64,000 bases of DNA from Rhizobium sp. Pop5 (lineage in GTDB: Bacteria; Pseudomonadota; Alphaproteobacteria; Rhizobiales; Rhizobiaceae), in NCBI RefSeq assembly GCF_024721175.1, contig NZ_CP099399.1, positions 3,890,001 to 3,954,000 on the forward strand. The letters run 5' to 3'. Each line of letters opens with the position of its first letter. Position 1 is the stretch's first letter. Positions 37,269-48,204 of this stretch are shown here, piece by piece. A program made the translations under genes and the position numbers. The notes beneath the pieces are model-generated. The model saw nothing but the letters and a program-made list of their open reading frames with translations, had not been told where the DNA came from and did not search any database.

Positions 37269-39068
37269 TCAGGGACGGGTGATCCGATAGACCAGCAAAT
37301 CGTCCGTATCCACAAGCTTGGTTGCGGTCTTGTTGAGATAGTCGATGACCCCGGCATGATGGTCGACGAACAACAGGTTCTGCTTGTCGGTGGCGTTCTT
37401 GGTCGCGCCGAACAGATCCGCGCCCTGCGCGCGCAGTTCCTCGAGCTGCGCGATCGCGGTAGCGTCATCCGCGACGAATTTCGACCATTCGGCATCGCCT
37501 CCGCCAGGCGGGAACACCCAGCCGCGCGCCCTGCTATAGTAGACCGCGACAGGATCGCCGACCTCGGGCGCGATGGCGACGACGAGGTCGCCCGGCTGCG
37601 CCAATCGCGCCAGTTCCTCGCCAAGCAGCTTGCCCTTCATAGCGATTGGTTTCTTCATCGTGTGAACGAGGGGAAGGGTCGACCAGGAAAGCGTCACGGC
37701 TAGGATGCAGATCGCGCGAAACACGACCGCGGGCGTTAGACAGGTTCTGGATGCAAGCGTTGCCAGCAGAAGCGCGCCGCGGCCTGAAAATATCGCGATC
37801 GGCACGTGGAAGATGTGGAAGTTCCACACATTTCCGGTGATCTCACCCGCCCCCGCCAGATAGACGATCATCGCCCCTGCCACCCACATATAAGGAATGC
37901 GCGAAAGGATACGTTGCTGAGGGTCTTCGGCGGGTCTGGGCGGTACCCACAAGCCGACCGCGAACAGCACCATGAACGGATAGCCATAGAACCACAAGAC
38001 CGACGTGTTCCACGCGGATTGGAAGTAGAACCTGTCTCTGAAATATGCCCGAAAGCCGTCATCCCAGATATAGCCGCCGCTGCCGGCGACATGAAACGGC
38101 GGATAGCTGCGACCGAGATAGATCGCCCAGCTGAAATAAGCGCCGATGATGGCGAGGCTCAGGAGCCCCGACAGGAAGACTGAGGTCGCCTGCTTTCGCT
38201 TCCCCTCCAGAATCCAGCAGACCATCAGATAGAAAATGACTGCGCCGGAGGCGAGTCCTGGCGGCTTTGACAGCACGCCGAGCGAGAAGCAGACCGTGGC
38301 GAACGGCAAGAGCCAGCCGCTGCCGCCAACCCAGTATTTGACGAACAGCCAGACGCCTAGCGTCACCAAGGCCAGCATCGCGGGATCGGGAAGAAACGAG
38401 CTGTCGATCATAATCGCCGCCGGCATCAGCGCATAGGTAAGTGCCGCCGCGTGCGCGTGCGTCTCGCCCCAGCACAGCGCGGTCAGCCTATGCAGCGAAA
38501 ACACCGTCACCAGACCGAAGAAGGCCGCAACCACGCGGCCGAACCAGTCGTGCCAGCCGAAGAGCTGGTAGAGCAGGGCTGTGACATAGCTGACGATCTG
38601 GAACTCACGGCCCTGATAACTTGGCCCCGGCCCGGTCCAGCTGACCTCCGGAAAGAAGATGTTCCAGCTGCGCTGCTGGAAATTGTCGGCCATCATGGCG
38701 GTGCTGACCTCGCGCCAGCTGAAGCCGTCGACCAGCGGTAAGGTGATCTTGTGGAATCTGAAGACGATCGCAATAAACAGGATCCCCAGCAAGATCGCCA
38801 TATCGAGGGTCAGATACTTGCGGGCCGCCATGTCCCGGTCAGTCGTCTGCTGCAGGTATTGCTGACCCTCGGCCCGATTCAATTCCGGGCCGTTCGTCAT
38901 CTGAAACCGTGTCCTGCCTGACGCTGGACGCGGCGCGATACGCGCCGGCATCGGATCGAGAGGAACATCAGGCTGAGCGGGATCTCGCCGCCGGGGCGGT
39001 CGGCTGCGGAACCGCGCGTCGGGATCACCAAGCGGCGGCTTGGAAGGCTTGCGGGGCGGCTTTGTCAT
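37269..39068 (-). CDS. ArnT/PMT-family membrane glycosyltransferase
   Basis: A 599-residue protein with a proline- and arginine-rich cytosolic N-terminus (about 80 residues) followed by some 10-12 membrane helices. The first periplasmic loop contains the GT-C acidic motif region FSWREVSTAMMADNF. TSVLWFYGYPFMVLF and the final soluble part (about 480-599) resemble ArnT-like enzymes that move a sugar from a polyprenyl carrier to lipid A or another envelope glycan. An internal ATG at residue 57 (MTNGPELN) would remove much of the tail. The acceptor is unknown. It is adjacent to the IS element but intact. Confidence 0.8.
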   Translation of the reverse strand: MTKPPRKPSKPPLGDPDARFRSRPPRRRDPAQPDVPLDPMPARIAPRPASGRTRFQMTNGPELNRAEGQQYLQQTTDRDMAARKYLTLDMAILLGILFIAIVFRFHKITLPLVDGFSWREVSTAMMADNFQQRSWNIFFPEVSWTGPGPSYQGREFQIVSYVTALLYQLFGWHDWFGRVVAAFFGLVTVFSLHRLTALCWGETHAHAAALTYALMPAAIMIDSSFLPDPAMLALVTLGVWLFVKYWVGGSGWLLPFATVCFSLGVLSKPPGLASGAVIFYLMVCWILEGKRKQATSVFLSGLLSLAIIGAYFSWAIYLGRSYPPFHVAGSGGYIWDDGFRAYFRDRFYFQSAWNTSVLWFYGYPFMVLFAVGLWVPPRPAEDPQQRILSRIPYMWVAGAMIVYLAGAGEITGNVWNFHIFHVPIAIFSGRGALLLATLASRTCLTPAVVFRAICILAVTLSWSTLPLVHTMKKPIAMKGKLLGEELARLAQPGDLVVAIAPEVGDPVAVYYSRARGWVFPPGGGDAEWSKFVADDATAIAQLEELRAQGADLFGATKNATDKQNLLFVDHHAGVIDYLNKTATKLVDTDDLLVYRITRP

Positions 39069-39352
39069 GACCGCAATTCATCAGCAACGGCTTAAAAAGC
39101 AATTCGCCCAGATTGATTACTGACTGGCGGTGGTTGATTGACGGGTGTTGCTGCCGGAAGCGAAGAAGGTGGCGCGCGACTGACTCAGGCGCTCGTAGCG
39201 TCATGCTCTTGATCTCGGCAGCTAAGGTCTGGCGTCGCACCGATTCTCAAAGCATACCGAGCGCACTTCAATTTCGTCTGCCGAATCAGATCTGGGAGCA
39301 CAATTTGCCGAGATCCAAAAACAGCCTAACAAATGCAATGGCTTGAGCGCTC
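39069..39352. other. Region between glycosyltransferase gene and IS element, no supported gene
   Basis: These 284 bases hold only open frames without ribosome sites. It includes the promoter of the minus-strand glycosyltransferase gene. I see no remnant of a second transposase. Confidence 0.45.
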
Positions 39353-40650
39353 TGCCCGACCTGAGACATAGGTGACGTTTTGTACCGGAGACATGGGTAA
39401 CACTTTTCGGTTTTGGCGGGAGGTGTTGATGCCGTGGAAAGAGACTTCGGTGATGGAGGAACGTCTACGTTTTGTCGCCCGGCTGCTTGAGGGCGAAGGC
39501 ATGAGCGATGTGTGCCGGGAGTTCGGCATCTCGCGCAAGACCGGTTACAAGATCTTCAACCGCTACAAGGATGATGGCCTGGAGGCGCTGACGGATCGGT
39601 CTCGCCGGCCGGTGCGTTACGCCAATCAACTGCCTGAGCCGGTCGAGGCGATGATCATCTCGTGCAAGAAGAACAAGCCGCATTGGGGTGCCAGGAAGAT
39701 CAGAGAACTGCTGGTCAAGCGCCTGGCCGGCGATGTGCGCATTCCCGCCAAGAGCACGGTGCACGCGGTGCTCGACCGGCACGGGCTGGTCGCTCATGCC
39801 CGCAGGCGACACCGCTTTCGGGCTGAGGGAACGGCCCTATCGCAAGCATTGCTGCCGAACGATCTGTGGTGTGCCGACTTCAAGGGCGAGTTCAAGCTCG
39901 GTGACGGCCGATACTGTTACCCGCTGACGGTCACCGACCAGATGTCACGCTTCCTGCTCGCCTGCGAGGCCTTCGAATCGACAAAGGAGGTGGGTGTGTT
40001 CGAGGCGTTCCGCCGATTGTTTGCCGAACGCGGTCTGCCGGATGCCATCCGCAGCGACAACGGCCTGCCATTCGCCAGTCCCAACGGCCTCTACAATCTG
40101 TCGAAGCTGTCGGTCTGGTGGCTGCGGCTCGGCATCGGCCTCGAGCGCATCAGGCCGGGCCATCCGCAAGAGAATGGCCGGCATGAGCGCATGCACCTGA
40201 CGCTGAAGAAAGAGGCGACGCGTCCACCCGGCAAAAATATCCTACAGCAGCAGGCCCGCTTCGATGCATTCGTCAGCGAATTCAATACCGAACGGCCGCA
40301 TGAAGCCCTGGCGATGAAGGTGCCGGTCGATCTCTACACGCCATCGGCGCGCCGATATAACGGGCTACCGGAGATCGATTATCCGTTCCACGACCGTGAC
40401 GCACTGGTGACCAATTGCGGCCGCATCTGCATGCACCGCAAGAAGATCAATATCTCCACCGTGCTGGCCGGACAGAAACTCGGCATCAAGGAAGTCGACG
40501 ACGGTATTTGGCTCGTCAGCTTCATGCACTATGATCTCGGATATATCGACCTGGAGCAGAGGACCTTACAAACCATCGACAACCCGTTCGGCACGAGGTT
40601 GTCACCCATGTCTTAGGTACGATCTGTTACCTATGTCTCCGGGCTGGACA
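39353..40650 (+). mobile_element. IS481-family insertion sequence, about 1298 bp
   Basis: The ends are imperfect inverted repeats: TGCCCGACCTGAGACATAGG at the left and, reading inward on the other strand, TGTCCAGCCCGGAGACATAG at the right. They stay similar for about 50 bases. Each end carries two spaced copies of a GAGACATRGGTRAC-like block, probably transposase binding sites. A 3-base CTC flanks both sides, the only target duplication I can see. One complete transposase gene fills the element. The right end stops 10 bases from the 3' end of tRNA-Ser, beside its T-run terminator. Confidence 0.88.
39429..40616 (+). CDS. IS481-family transposase
   Basis: A DDE transposase of about 395 residues. 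The N-terminal helix-turn-helix is GMSDVCREFGISRKTGYKIF. The integrase-core acidic residues are in DLWCADFKGEF, AIRSDNGLPFAS and HPQENGRHERMH, in proper order and spacing. The C-terminal part is the IS481 type (NTERPHEALAMKVP). The ATG at 39429 (MPWKETSVMEERL) follows GGGAGGTGTTG and is preferred to 39372, which lies within the terminal repeat. The stop codon sits in the inner repeat of the right end. There is no frameshift, so the element is probably still active. Confidence 0.92.
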   Translation: MPWKETSVMEERLRFVARLLEGEGMSDVCREFGISRKTGYKIFNRYKDDGLEALTDRSRRPVRYANQLPEPVEAMIISCKKNKPHWGARKIRELLVKRLAGDVRIPAKSTVHAVLDRHGLVAHARRRHRFRAEGTALSQALLPNDLWCADFKGEFKLGDGRYCYPLTVTDQMSRFLLACEAFESTKEVGVFEAFRRLFAERGLPDAIRSDNGLPFASPNGLYNLSKLSVWWLRLGIGLERIRPGHPQENGRHERMHLTLKKEATRPPGKNILQQQARFDAFVSEFNTERPHEALAMKVPVDLYTPSARRYNGLPEIDYPFHDRDALVTNCGRICMHRKKINISTVLAGQKLGIKEVDDGIWLVSFMHYDLGYIDLEQRTLQTIDNPFGTRLSPMS

Positions 40651-40659
40651 CTCAAAAAA

Positions 40660-40749
40660 TGGCGGAGAGGGTGGGATTTGAACCCACGATACCCTTGCAG
40701 GTATGCCGCATTTCGAGTGCGGTGCATTCGACCACTCTGCCACCTCTCC
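40660..40749 (-). tRNA. tRNA-Ser (anticodon CGA), CCA encoded
   Basis: The 90-nucleotide class II tRNA starts GGAGAGGTGGCAGAGTGG and ends CCTCTCCGCCA. The anticodon stem CCGCA/TGCGG holds the loop CTCGAAA, anticodon CGA, reading UCG. The long variable arm is ATACCTGCAAGGGTAT and the T-loop GTTCAAATC. A TTTTTT run follows the encoded CCA. The IS481 element ends 10 bases beyond the tRNA's 3' end. Confidence 0.97.
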
Positions 40750-40784
40750 GCGGTCAGGTCGGCGCTTGTTCGGCGCGGGCGTTC

Positions 40785-40812
40785 TCATAACGGGCATATG
40801 ACAGGTTGGCAA
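40785..40812 (-). promoter_or_regulatory. Candidate promoter of tRNA-Ser
   Basis: Minus strand: -35 TTGCCA (40812-40807), 16-base spacer, -10 TTATGA (40790-40785). The mature tRNA begins about 35 bases past the -10. Confidence 0.5.
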
Positions 40813-40844
40813 GCCGAAAAGTCGAAGCATTCCATCCTTTTGCC

Positions 40845-40873
40845 TTGACACTTTTTTGTCGCTCGCGTATCTC
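40845..40873 (+). promoter_or_regulatory. Promoter of rplU-rpmA
   Basis: -35 TTGACA (40845-40850), a 17-base spacer and -10 TATCTC (40868-40873). A leader of about 170 bases follows before rplU. It contains CTCGTC (about 40911) and GACGAG (about 40943), able to form a long stem, so leader-mediated control by ribosomal protein is possible but not shown. Confidence 0.6.
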
Positions 40874-41052
40874 GGCTGCGCAATAGGTTTGGAGAAATCC
40901 GTGCCTAGCTCGTCTCGCGCTCGCGCGGGGCTTCACCGGCAGGACGAGTTCGAGGGTAGCCCTCTGAAATCCCTGCTTAACTTCGACTGATAAAAAGACA
41001 GCCACCTGCTGGATTAGCGGGGAGCGCTGGAACGAACATGAAAGGATAAAAA

Positions 41053-41370
41053 ATGTTCGCAGTCATCAAGACCGGCGGTAAACAGTACCGTGTGGCAGCC
41101 AACGACGTGCTGACCATCGAGAAGCTGGAAGCATCCGCTGGCGACTCCATTGAATTCACCGAAGTCCTCGTGATCGGCGAAGGTGCCGACGCAGCGATCG
41201 GTGCGCCCTTCGTAGCCGGCGCCTCCGTCAAGGCGGAAGTCGTCGATCAGACCCGCGGCAAGAAGGTCATCGCCTTCAAGAAGCGCCGTCGTCAGAATTC
41301 GAAGCGTTCGCGCGGCCATCGCCAGCATCACACGGTTGTCCGTATCACGGACATCGTGGCTGCCAAGTAA
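41053..41370 (+). CDS. rplU: 50S ribosomal protein L21
   Basis: A 105-residue large-subunit protein. The N-terminus [18 protein letters not shown] is diagnostic, and the C-terminal basic segment [21 protein letters not shown] contacts 23S rRNA. A purine-rich GAAAGGATAAAAA stretch precedes the ATG. It is the first gene of the conserved rplU-rpmA operon, with its own promoter about 180 bases upstream. Confidence 0.98.
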   Translation: MFAVIKTGGKQYRVAANDVLTIEKLEASAGDSIEFTEVLVIGEGADAAIGAPFVAGASVKAEVVDQTRGKKVIAFKKRRRQNSKRSRGHRQHHTVVRITDIVAAK

Positions 41371-41403
41371 GATCAACGGGACAAGGTTTAAAGGAGAACT
41401 CCA

Positions 41404-41673
41404 ATGGCACACAAAAAAGCTGGCGGTTCCTCGCGCAACGGTCGCGATTCTCAATCCAAGCGCCTTGGCGTGAAGAAATTCGGCGGCGAAGCCGTCATCG
41501 CAGGCAACATCATCGTGCGTCAGCGCGGTACTGAGTGGCATCCCGGTTCCAACGTCGGCCTCGGCAAGGATCACACGATCTTTGCACTTACCGCCGGCAA
41601 TGTGGACTACCGAACGAAGGCCAACGGTCGCGTCTACGTGTCTGTCATGCCGAAAGCGGAAGCAGCGGAATAA
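41404..41673 (+). CDS. rpmA: 50S ribosomal protein L27
   Basis: An 89-residue protein beginning [20 protein letters not shown], the flexible tail reaching the peptidyl transferase centre. The classic [14 protein letters not shown] motif (here [17 protein letters not shown]) follows. There is no N-terminal extension of the Firmicutes type needing cleavage. AAGGAGAACTCC precedes the ATG. It is 33 bases downstream of rplU and followed by a strong terminator. Confidence 0.98.
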   Translation: MAHKKAGGSSRNGRDSQSKRLGVKKFGGEAVIAGNIIVRQRGTEWHPGSNVGLGKDHTIFALTAGNVDYRTKANGRVYVSVMPKAEAAE

Positions 41674-41743
41674 GCCGGTAGCGCTCAAAAACAGCCGGCG
41701 TCTCATCGACCCGGCTGGCCGTACCAGGTTCAGTTCAGAAAAC

Positions 41744-41773
41744 AGGGGAGATGGGGCGCCATCTCCCCTTTTT
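41744..41773 (+). terminator. Intrinsic terminator of rplU-rpmA
   Basis: AGGGGAGATGG (41744-41754) and CCATCTCCCCT (41759-41769) close a GGCG loop and run into TTTTTCTTT. The ribosome site of the next gene begins about 15 bases later. Confidence 0.92.
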
Positions 41774-41798
41774 CTTTGTCCAAACAGGAGGACTGAAC

Positions 41799-42455
41799 AT
41801 GCAAGGCGAATTGATAAGGGTCGACCAATCACGGTCGCCCAGGGAAGACCAGCGGTCTCCCAAGGAACGGCTGAGGCCGGAGCGGTTAAGGACCGATTGC
41901 CCTGTCTTGTTATCGGAAAGGCTCGTCATGCGCGCGCCCCACGAGGAAGACATCGACGCCCTTGCCCATCTCGCCAACAACGCCAAAGTCGCCACCATGG
42001 TATCGCGTATGCCGCACCCCTATACCGCCAATGATGCCGCCGACTTTGTTTGGCGTACGCGAAATGGCGAGATTGGTAAGTGCGTCTATGCCATCACCAA
42101 AGCCGAAAACGGCGCCTTCATGGGGTGCTGCGGCGTGGAACCGCATGCCGACGGCAAGACCGTCGAGATCGGTTACTGGCTCGGCGAACCCTATTGGAAC
42201 CAGGGCTATACCACCGAGGCCTGCCATGCCCTCGTCGACATGGTGTTCAGGACGCGGCAGCATATCGACCAGATCGACGCCCGCTGCCGGGTCATGAACG
42301 TCGCCTCCCGGCGCGTCATCCAGAAGTGCGGCTTCCAGTTCCAGGGATCGGGGCTCGCCGCCTCGCTGGCGCTCGGCAGCAATGTGCCGGTCGAATGGTA
42401 CAGGCTCGACCGCAAGACCTGGATGTCGCTTAGAAGCTGGGGGAGCATCTCATGA
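41799..42455 (+). CDS. GNAT family N-acetyltransferase (RimJ/RimL type)
   Basis: A 218-residue protein with the RimJ-type order: SERLVMRAPHEEDIDAL near residue 47, IGYWLGEPYWNQGYTTEAC holding the acetyl-CoA loop, and RVMNVASRRVIQKCGFQFQG at the end. The ATG at 41799 (MQGELIRVDQ) has CAGGAGGAC upstream; the frame before it is terminator sequence. The first 45 residues are polar and extra to the domain. Its stop overlaps the next acetyltransferase start as ATGA. Target unknown; ribosomal protein or small-amine acetylation are the family options. Confidence 0.85.
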   Translation: MQGELIRVDQSRSPREDQRSPKERLRPERLRTDCPVLLSERLVMRAPHEEDIDALAHLANNAKVATMVSRMPHPYTANDAADFVWRTRNGEIGKCVYAITKAENGAFMGCCGVEPHADGKTVEIGYWLGEPYWNQGYTTEACHALVDMVFRTRQHIDQIDARCRVMNVASRRVIQKCGFQFQGSGLAASLALGSNVPVEWYRLDRKTWMSLRSWGSIS

Positions 42456-43039
42456 GCACGATGGCACTGCAAAGGCCGGAAACCAAGCCGATGATGCCCG
42501 GCCCCGCGCCTGTTATCTCGACAGCCCGGCTGACGCTCCGCCCCCACAGGTTGAGCGATGCGCCTGCCATCGCGGAATCGCTTTCCGATTTCGCGGTGAC
42601 GCGCATGCTGTCCCGCGTACCCGCGCCCTTCGACAGGCAGGATGCGCTGGACTGGCTTGTCCCGATCACGTCTGGCACCCTGCCTGACTGGCCGCTCGCC
42701 ATCACCGGCAAGGACGATGTCCATATCGGGAACGTCTCGATCGAGCTGCGTCACGGCCGCTGGCACCTCGGCTACTGGCTGAACCGCTACTATTGGCGGC
42801 GCGGTTATATGAGCGAGGCGGTGGCAGCAATCATCGAGCGCTTCTCGCGCCGCATGCCGGAGACGCCTGTTCATTCCGGCGTCTTCGCAGACAACCCGGC
42901 TTCGCTGCGGCTGCAGGAGAAGCTCGGTTTTCGCATGACGGGCTGCGGCGAAATCTATTGTTTCGCCCGCAACACCATGGTGTCGCACATTGAAACCGTG
43001 CTGCAGCCGGGCACGCTGCAGCCGCGTAAGGTTGCCTAA
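42452..43039 (+). CDS. GNAT family N-acetyltransferase (second of a coupled pair)
   Basis: A 195-residue RimJ-type acetyltransferase: STARLTLRPHRLSDAPAIAE at the N-terminus, LGYWLNRYYWRRGYMSEAV with the acetyl-CoA loop, and FADNPASLRLQEKLGFRMTG at the end. It overlaps the upstream GNAT by ATGA. The two share layout but not close identity, so they look like an old duplication, possibly acting as a heterodimer. A GC-rich hairpin follows the stop. Confidence 0.86.
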   Translation: MSTMALQRPETKPMMPGPAPVISTARLTLRPHRLSDAPAIAESLSDFAVTRMLSRVPAPFDRQDALDWLVPITSGTLPDWPLAITGKDDVHIGNVSIELRHGRWHLGYWLNRYYWRRGYMSEAVAAIIERFSRRMPETPVHSGVFADNPASLRLQEKLGFRMTGCGEIYCFARNTMVSHIETVLQPGTLQPRKVA

Positions 43040-43041
43040 TC

Positions 43042-43075
43042 GAAAAGGAGATGCCGCCCGACTGGCGGCGTCTCC
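43042..43075 (-). terminator. Terminator between convergent GNAT and EEP-family genes
   Basis: Arms 43047-43058 and 43064-43075 pair over 12 positions with one G-T. On the minus strand the stem is followed by TTTTCG, so it fits the minus-strand gene ending at 43077. On the plus strand there is no T run. Confidence 0.7.
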
Positions 43076-43076
43076 G

Positions 43077-43943
43077 TCAATCCTCGATCTCGACCCATAG
43101 CGGGAAATGATCGGACCCGACGGATTGTGTATCGATCCGCGCGGATTTCAACCGGCTCTCCAGGCCGCAACTGACGAAGCAATAATCGATATGCATGCGT
43201 TTGCCGTGGTCCTCGGGATCCATCCAGCTGTAGCTCTCAGCCCCGTAAGCCTCGAGCGCCGCAAAGGCGTCGATCGGCGTGCCGATCCTCGCCACACGGC
43301 CGTAATATCCGCCGGCCGCTCCGGCAAGCGCGCAATATTCCGACGATTCCGGCTCCATGTTGAAATCGCCCATGATGACGTAATCCTCCGGCAGCGGTGG
43401 CTCCGGCTGCTCGAATTCGGCCGCCCCTGTCAGCGATCCGCCGTCGTGGACAAAGACGTTGATATGCGCGTTCAGGAATTGCAGCTGACGGATGCGCTCT
43501 TCGGGCGAGACATGGTCGAGATGGACCGAGTAGACGCGGATCGCCCCGCCGGGAGCGGCGATTACCGCCTCCGTTGCTCCGCGCTGCGGGTTGATCTTGC
43601 CGATCGTGCGGCTGCGCGGCAGAAGCAAAGTCCGGGTCGAAAGGATCGGCCAGCGCGACAGCACCATGTTGCCGAACTGGAACCGGGTACCTCGCACCGG
43701 CTTCAGACCGCTTTCATCGGCCTCGACGTGCATGTCGCAGGCCGGCCCATACACCCAGAAATAGTCGGGAAAGAAGGCTGCGACATCGTCCGGCATATTG
43801 GCAAAACCGTTGCGGGAGAAGCCGCGAGTCACCTCCTGCAGCGCGATGACGTCGGCGCCTTCGAGGCTGCGGGCAATGCGCGCCAGATCGTATCTGCCGT
43901 CGAGACCGAAGCCGTACTGTATGTTATAGCTCGCAAAAATCAC
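43077..43943 (-). CDS. Endonuclease/exonuclease/phosphatase (EEP) superfamily protein
   Basis: A 288-residue metal-dependent hydrolase. EEP signatures: ASYNIQYGFG at the N-terminus with the metal Asn, VIALQEVTRG with the catalytic Glu, YSVHLDHVSPEER, IMGDFNMEPES with Asp/Asn, and the terminal GSDHFPLWVEI with the Asp-His pair. All catalytic residues are present. The start is taken at the GTG at 43943 (VIFASYNIQ), about 12 bases after GGAGG. The class includes DNA nucleases, sphingomyelinases and lipid phosphatases; the substrate cannot be chosen. It is divergent from obgE. Confidence 0.87.
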   Translation of the reverse strand: MIFASYNIQYGFGLDGRYDLARIARSLEGADVIALQEVTRGFSRNGFANMPDDVAAFFPDYFWVYGPACDMHVEADESGLKPVRGTRFQFGNMVLSRWPILSTRTLLLPRSRTIGKINPQRGATEAVIAAPGGAIRVYSVHLDHVSPEERIRQLQFLNAHINVFVHDGGSLTGAAEFEQPEPPLPEDYVIMGDFNMEPESSEYCALAGAAGGYYGRVARIGTPIDAFAALEAYGAESYSWMDPEDHGKRMHIDYCFVSCGLESRLKSARIDTQSVGSDHFPLWVEIED

Positions 43944-43948
43944 GATAA

Positions 43949-46263
<2,315 letters not shown>

Positions 46264-46271
<8 letters not shown>

Positions 46272-47547
46272 TGCCGTTGCGCTAAGCCCTGACATTGACG
46301 CGCTGATGAACGACATCGGCCGCAAGGCGAAGGCTGCCGCGCGACCGTTGAGCTTTGCGTCCACCGAGGCGAAGAACAAGGCCCTGAACGCCATGGCTGA
46401 TGCGATCCTGGCGAACAAGGCGAATATTCTTGCGGAGAACGCCAAAGACCTCAAGGACGTCGAAGGCAGCGAAATGCTTACTTCCTTCGTCGACCGGCTG
46501 ACGCTGAACGACAAGCGCGTCGCTGAAATGGCCGAGGGAATCCGCGCGATCGCGGCTCTGGCCGATCCGGTGGGCGAAGTCATCGCGGCCTGGGACCGCC
46601 CGAACGGCCTGAAGATCGAGCGCGTCCGCACGCCGCTCGGCGTCATCGGCGTGATCTTCGAAAGCCGGCCGAACGTCACGGCCGATGCCGGCGCGCTCTG
46701 CCTCAAGGCCGGCAATGCGGTCATCCTGCGCTGCGGCTCGGATTCGCGCCGCTCATCTAAGGCTATCCATGCCTGCATGGTCGAAGGTCTGAAGGCGGCC
46801 GGCCTTCCAGAGCATGCTATCCAACTCGTCCCGGTGACGGACCGCGCCGCCGTCGGCGCCATGCTGCGCGGCCTTGACGGCGCGATCGACGTCATCGTCC
46901 CGCGCGGCGGCAAGAGCCTGGTTGCCCGCGTGCAGAGCGAGGCCAGGGTGCCGGTCTTTGCCCATCTCGAAGGCCTCTGCCACATCTACGTCGATGCCTC
47001 GGCTGATATCGAGATGGCGAAGAAGATCGTCGTCAACGCCAAGATGCGCCGCACCGGCATTTGCGGCGCGGCCGAAACGCTGCTCGTCGACGGTGCGGCG
47101 ATCGGCACGCATCTGACGCCGCTGCTTGAGATTCTGACAGAGGCCGGCTGCGAGATCCGCGCTTCGGCAACCGTGCTGAAAGTCGCACCTGGCATGAAGC
47201 CCGCCACCGAAGATGACTGGTCGACCGAATATCTCGACGCGATCATTTCGGTCGCAGTCGTCGACGGCATATCGGGCGCGATCGCCCATATCCAGAAATA
47301 TTCCTCGAACCACACCGAGGCCGTCATCGCCGAAGACCCTGCCGTCGTCGAGCGCTTCTTCACCGAAGTCGATTCGGCGATCCTGCTGCACAATGCCTCG
47401 ACGCAGTTCGCCGATGGCGGCGAGTTCGGCATGGGCGCGGAAATCGGTATTGCCACCGGCAAGATGCATGCCCGCGGCCCGGTCGGCGTCGAACAGCTCA
47501 CCTCCTTTAAATACCGGGTGCGCGGTGCCGGCCAGACCCGACCTTGA
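46264..47547 (+). CDS. proA: Gamma-glutamyl phosphate reductase
   Basis: A 427-residue NADPH-dependent reductase turning glutamyl phosphate into glutamate semialdehyde. It has an aldehyde dehydrogenase fold with the catalytic cysteine in [15 protein letters not shown], the nucleotide loop [14 protein letters not shown] and the C-terminal [20 protein letters not shown]. The start overlaps proB (translational coupling), and nadD starts one base after its stop. Confidence 0.97.
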
Positions 47548-47548
47548 C

Positions 47549-48187
47549 GTGACGACAGAAAACCTGGATCGACGTTATCTGCGCATGCCGCACAGCGAGC
47601 GCGGCATGATCGTCGGTCTGTTCGGCGGTTCGTTCAACCCGCCGCATCAAGGCCACGCGCTCGTCGCCGAGATCGCCATCAAGCGACTAGGCCTCGACCA
47701 GCTCTGGTGGATGGTGACCCCGGGCAATCCGCTGAAGAGCCGCAATTATCTTGCTCCGCTCGCCGAGCGCATCGCCGAGAGCGAACGGATCGCTGCCGAT
47801 CCGCGCGTCAAGGTCACAGCTTTCGAGCAAGCGCTCGGCGTCGGCTACACCGCCAATACGCTTGCCCGCGTCAAGGCCCGCAATCCGCATGTGCACTTCA
47901 TCTGGATCATGGGTGCCGACAGCTTGCAGACCTTTCACAAATGGCAGAAATGGCAGGAGATCGCCCGCACTTTCCCGATCGCGGTGATCGACAGGCCGGG
48001 CGCCACACTCTCCTACCTCTCCTCGAAGATGACACGGACCTTCGATTTCGCCCGCGTCGATGAGGATGACGCTCGTGTTCTCTGGAAGAAGCCGGCTCCG
48101 GCCTGGACATTCATCCACGGGCCGCGCTCCCGCCTGAGTTCGACGGCCATCCGCAACGGCTCATTGCCGGGCAGTTCTGATAGCTGA
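47549..48187 (+). CDS. nadD: Nicotinate-nucleotide adenylyltransferase
   Basis: Adenylylates nicotinate mononucleotide in NAD synthesis. Motifs: VGLFGGSFNPPHQGH (phosphate loop and HxGH), WWMVTPGNPLK, IMGADSLQTFHKW and the terminal SSTAIRNGS. I use the GTG at 47549, one base after the proA stop, giving 212 residues. The ATG at 47585 (MPHSERG, 200 residues) is also possible; neither has a strong ribosome site, consistent with coupling to proA. In many alphaproteobacteria rsfS follows directly; here an sRNA locus and the mod genes intervene. Confidence 0.95.
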   Translation: MTTENLDRRYLRMPHSERGMIVGLFGGSFNPPHQGHALVAEIAIKRLGLDQLWWMVTPGNPLKSRNYLAPLAERIAESERIAADPRVKVTAFEQALGVGYTANTLARVKARNPHVHFIWIMGADSLQTFHKWQKWQEIARTFPIAVIDRPGATLSYLSSKMTRTFDFARVDEDDARVLWKKPAPAWTFIHGPRSRLSSTAIRNGSLPGSSDS

Positions 48188-48204
48188 TTTTTGAGGAAAT
48201 CCCA

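Noticed and set aside
39113..39346. 77-codon frame left of the IS element, considered as a second IS reading frame
   Set aside because: It lies outside the terminal repeat at 39353 and shows no transposase motif.
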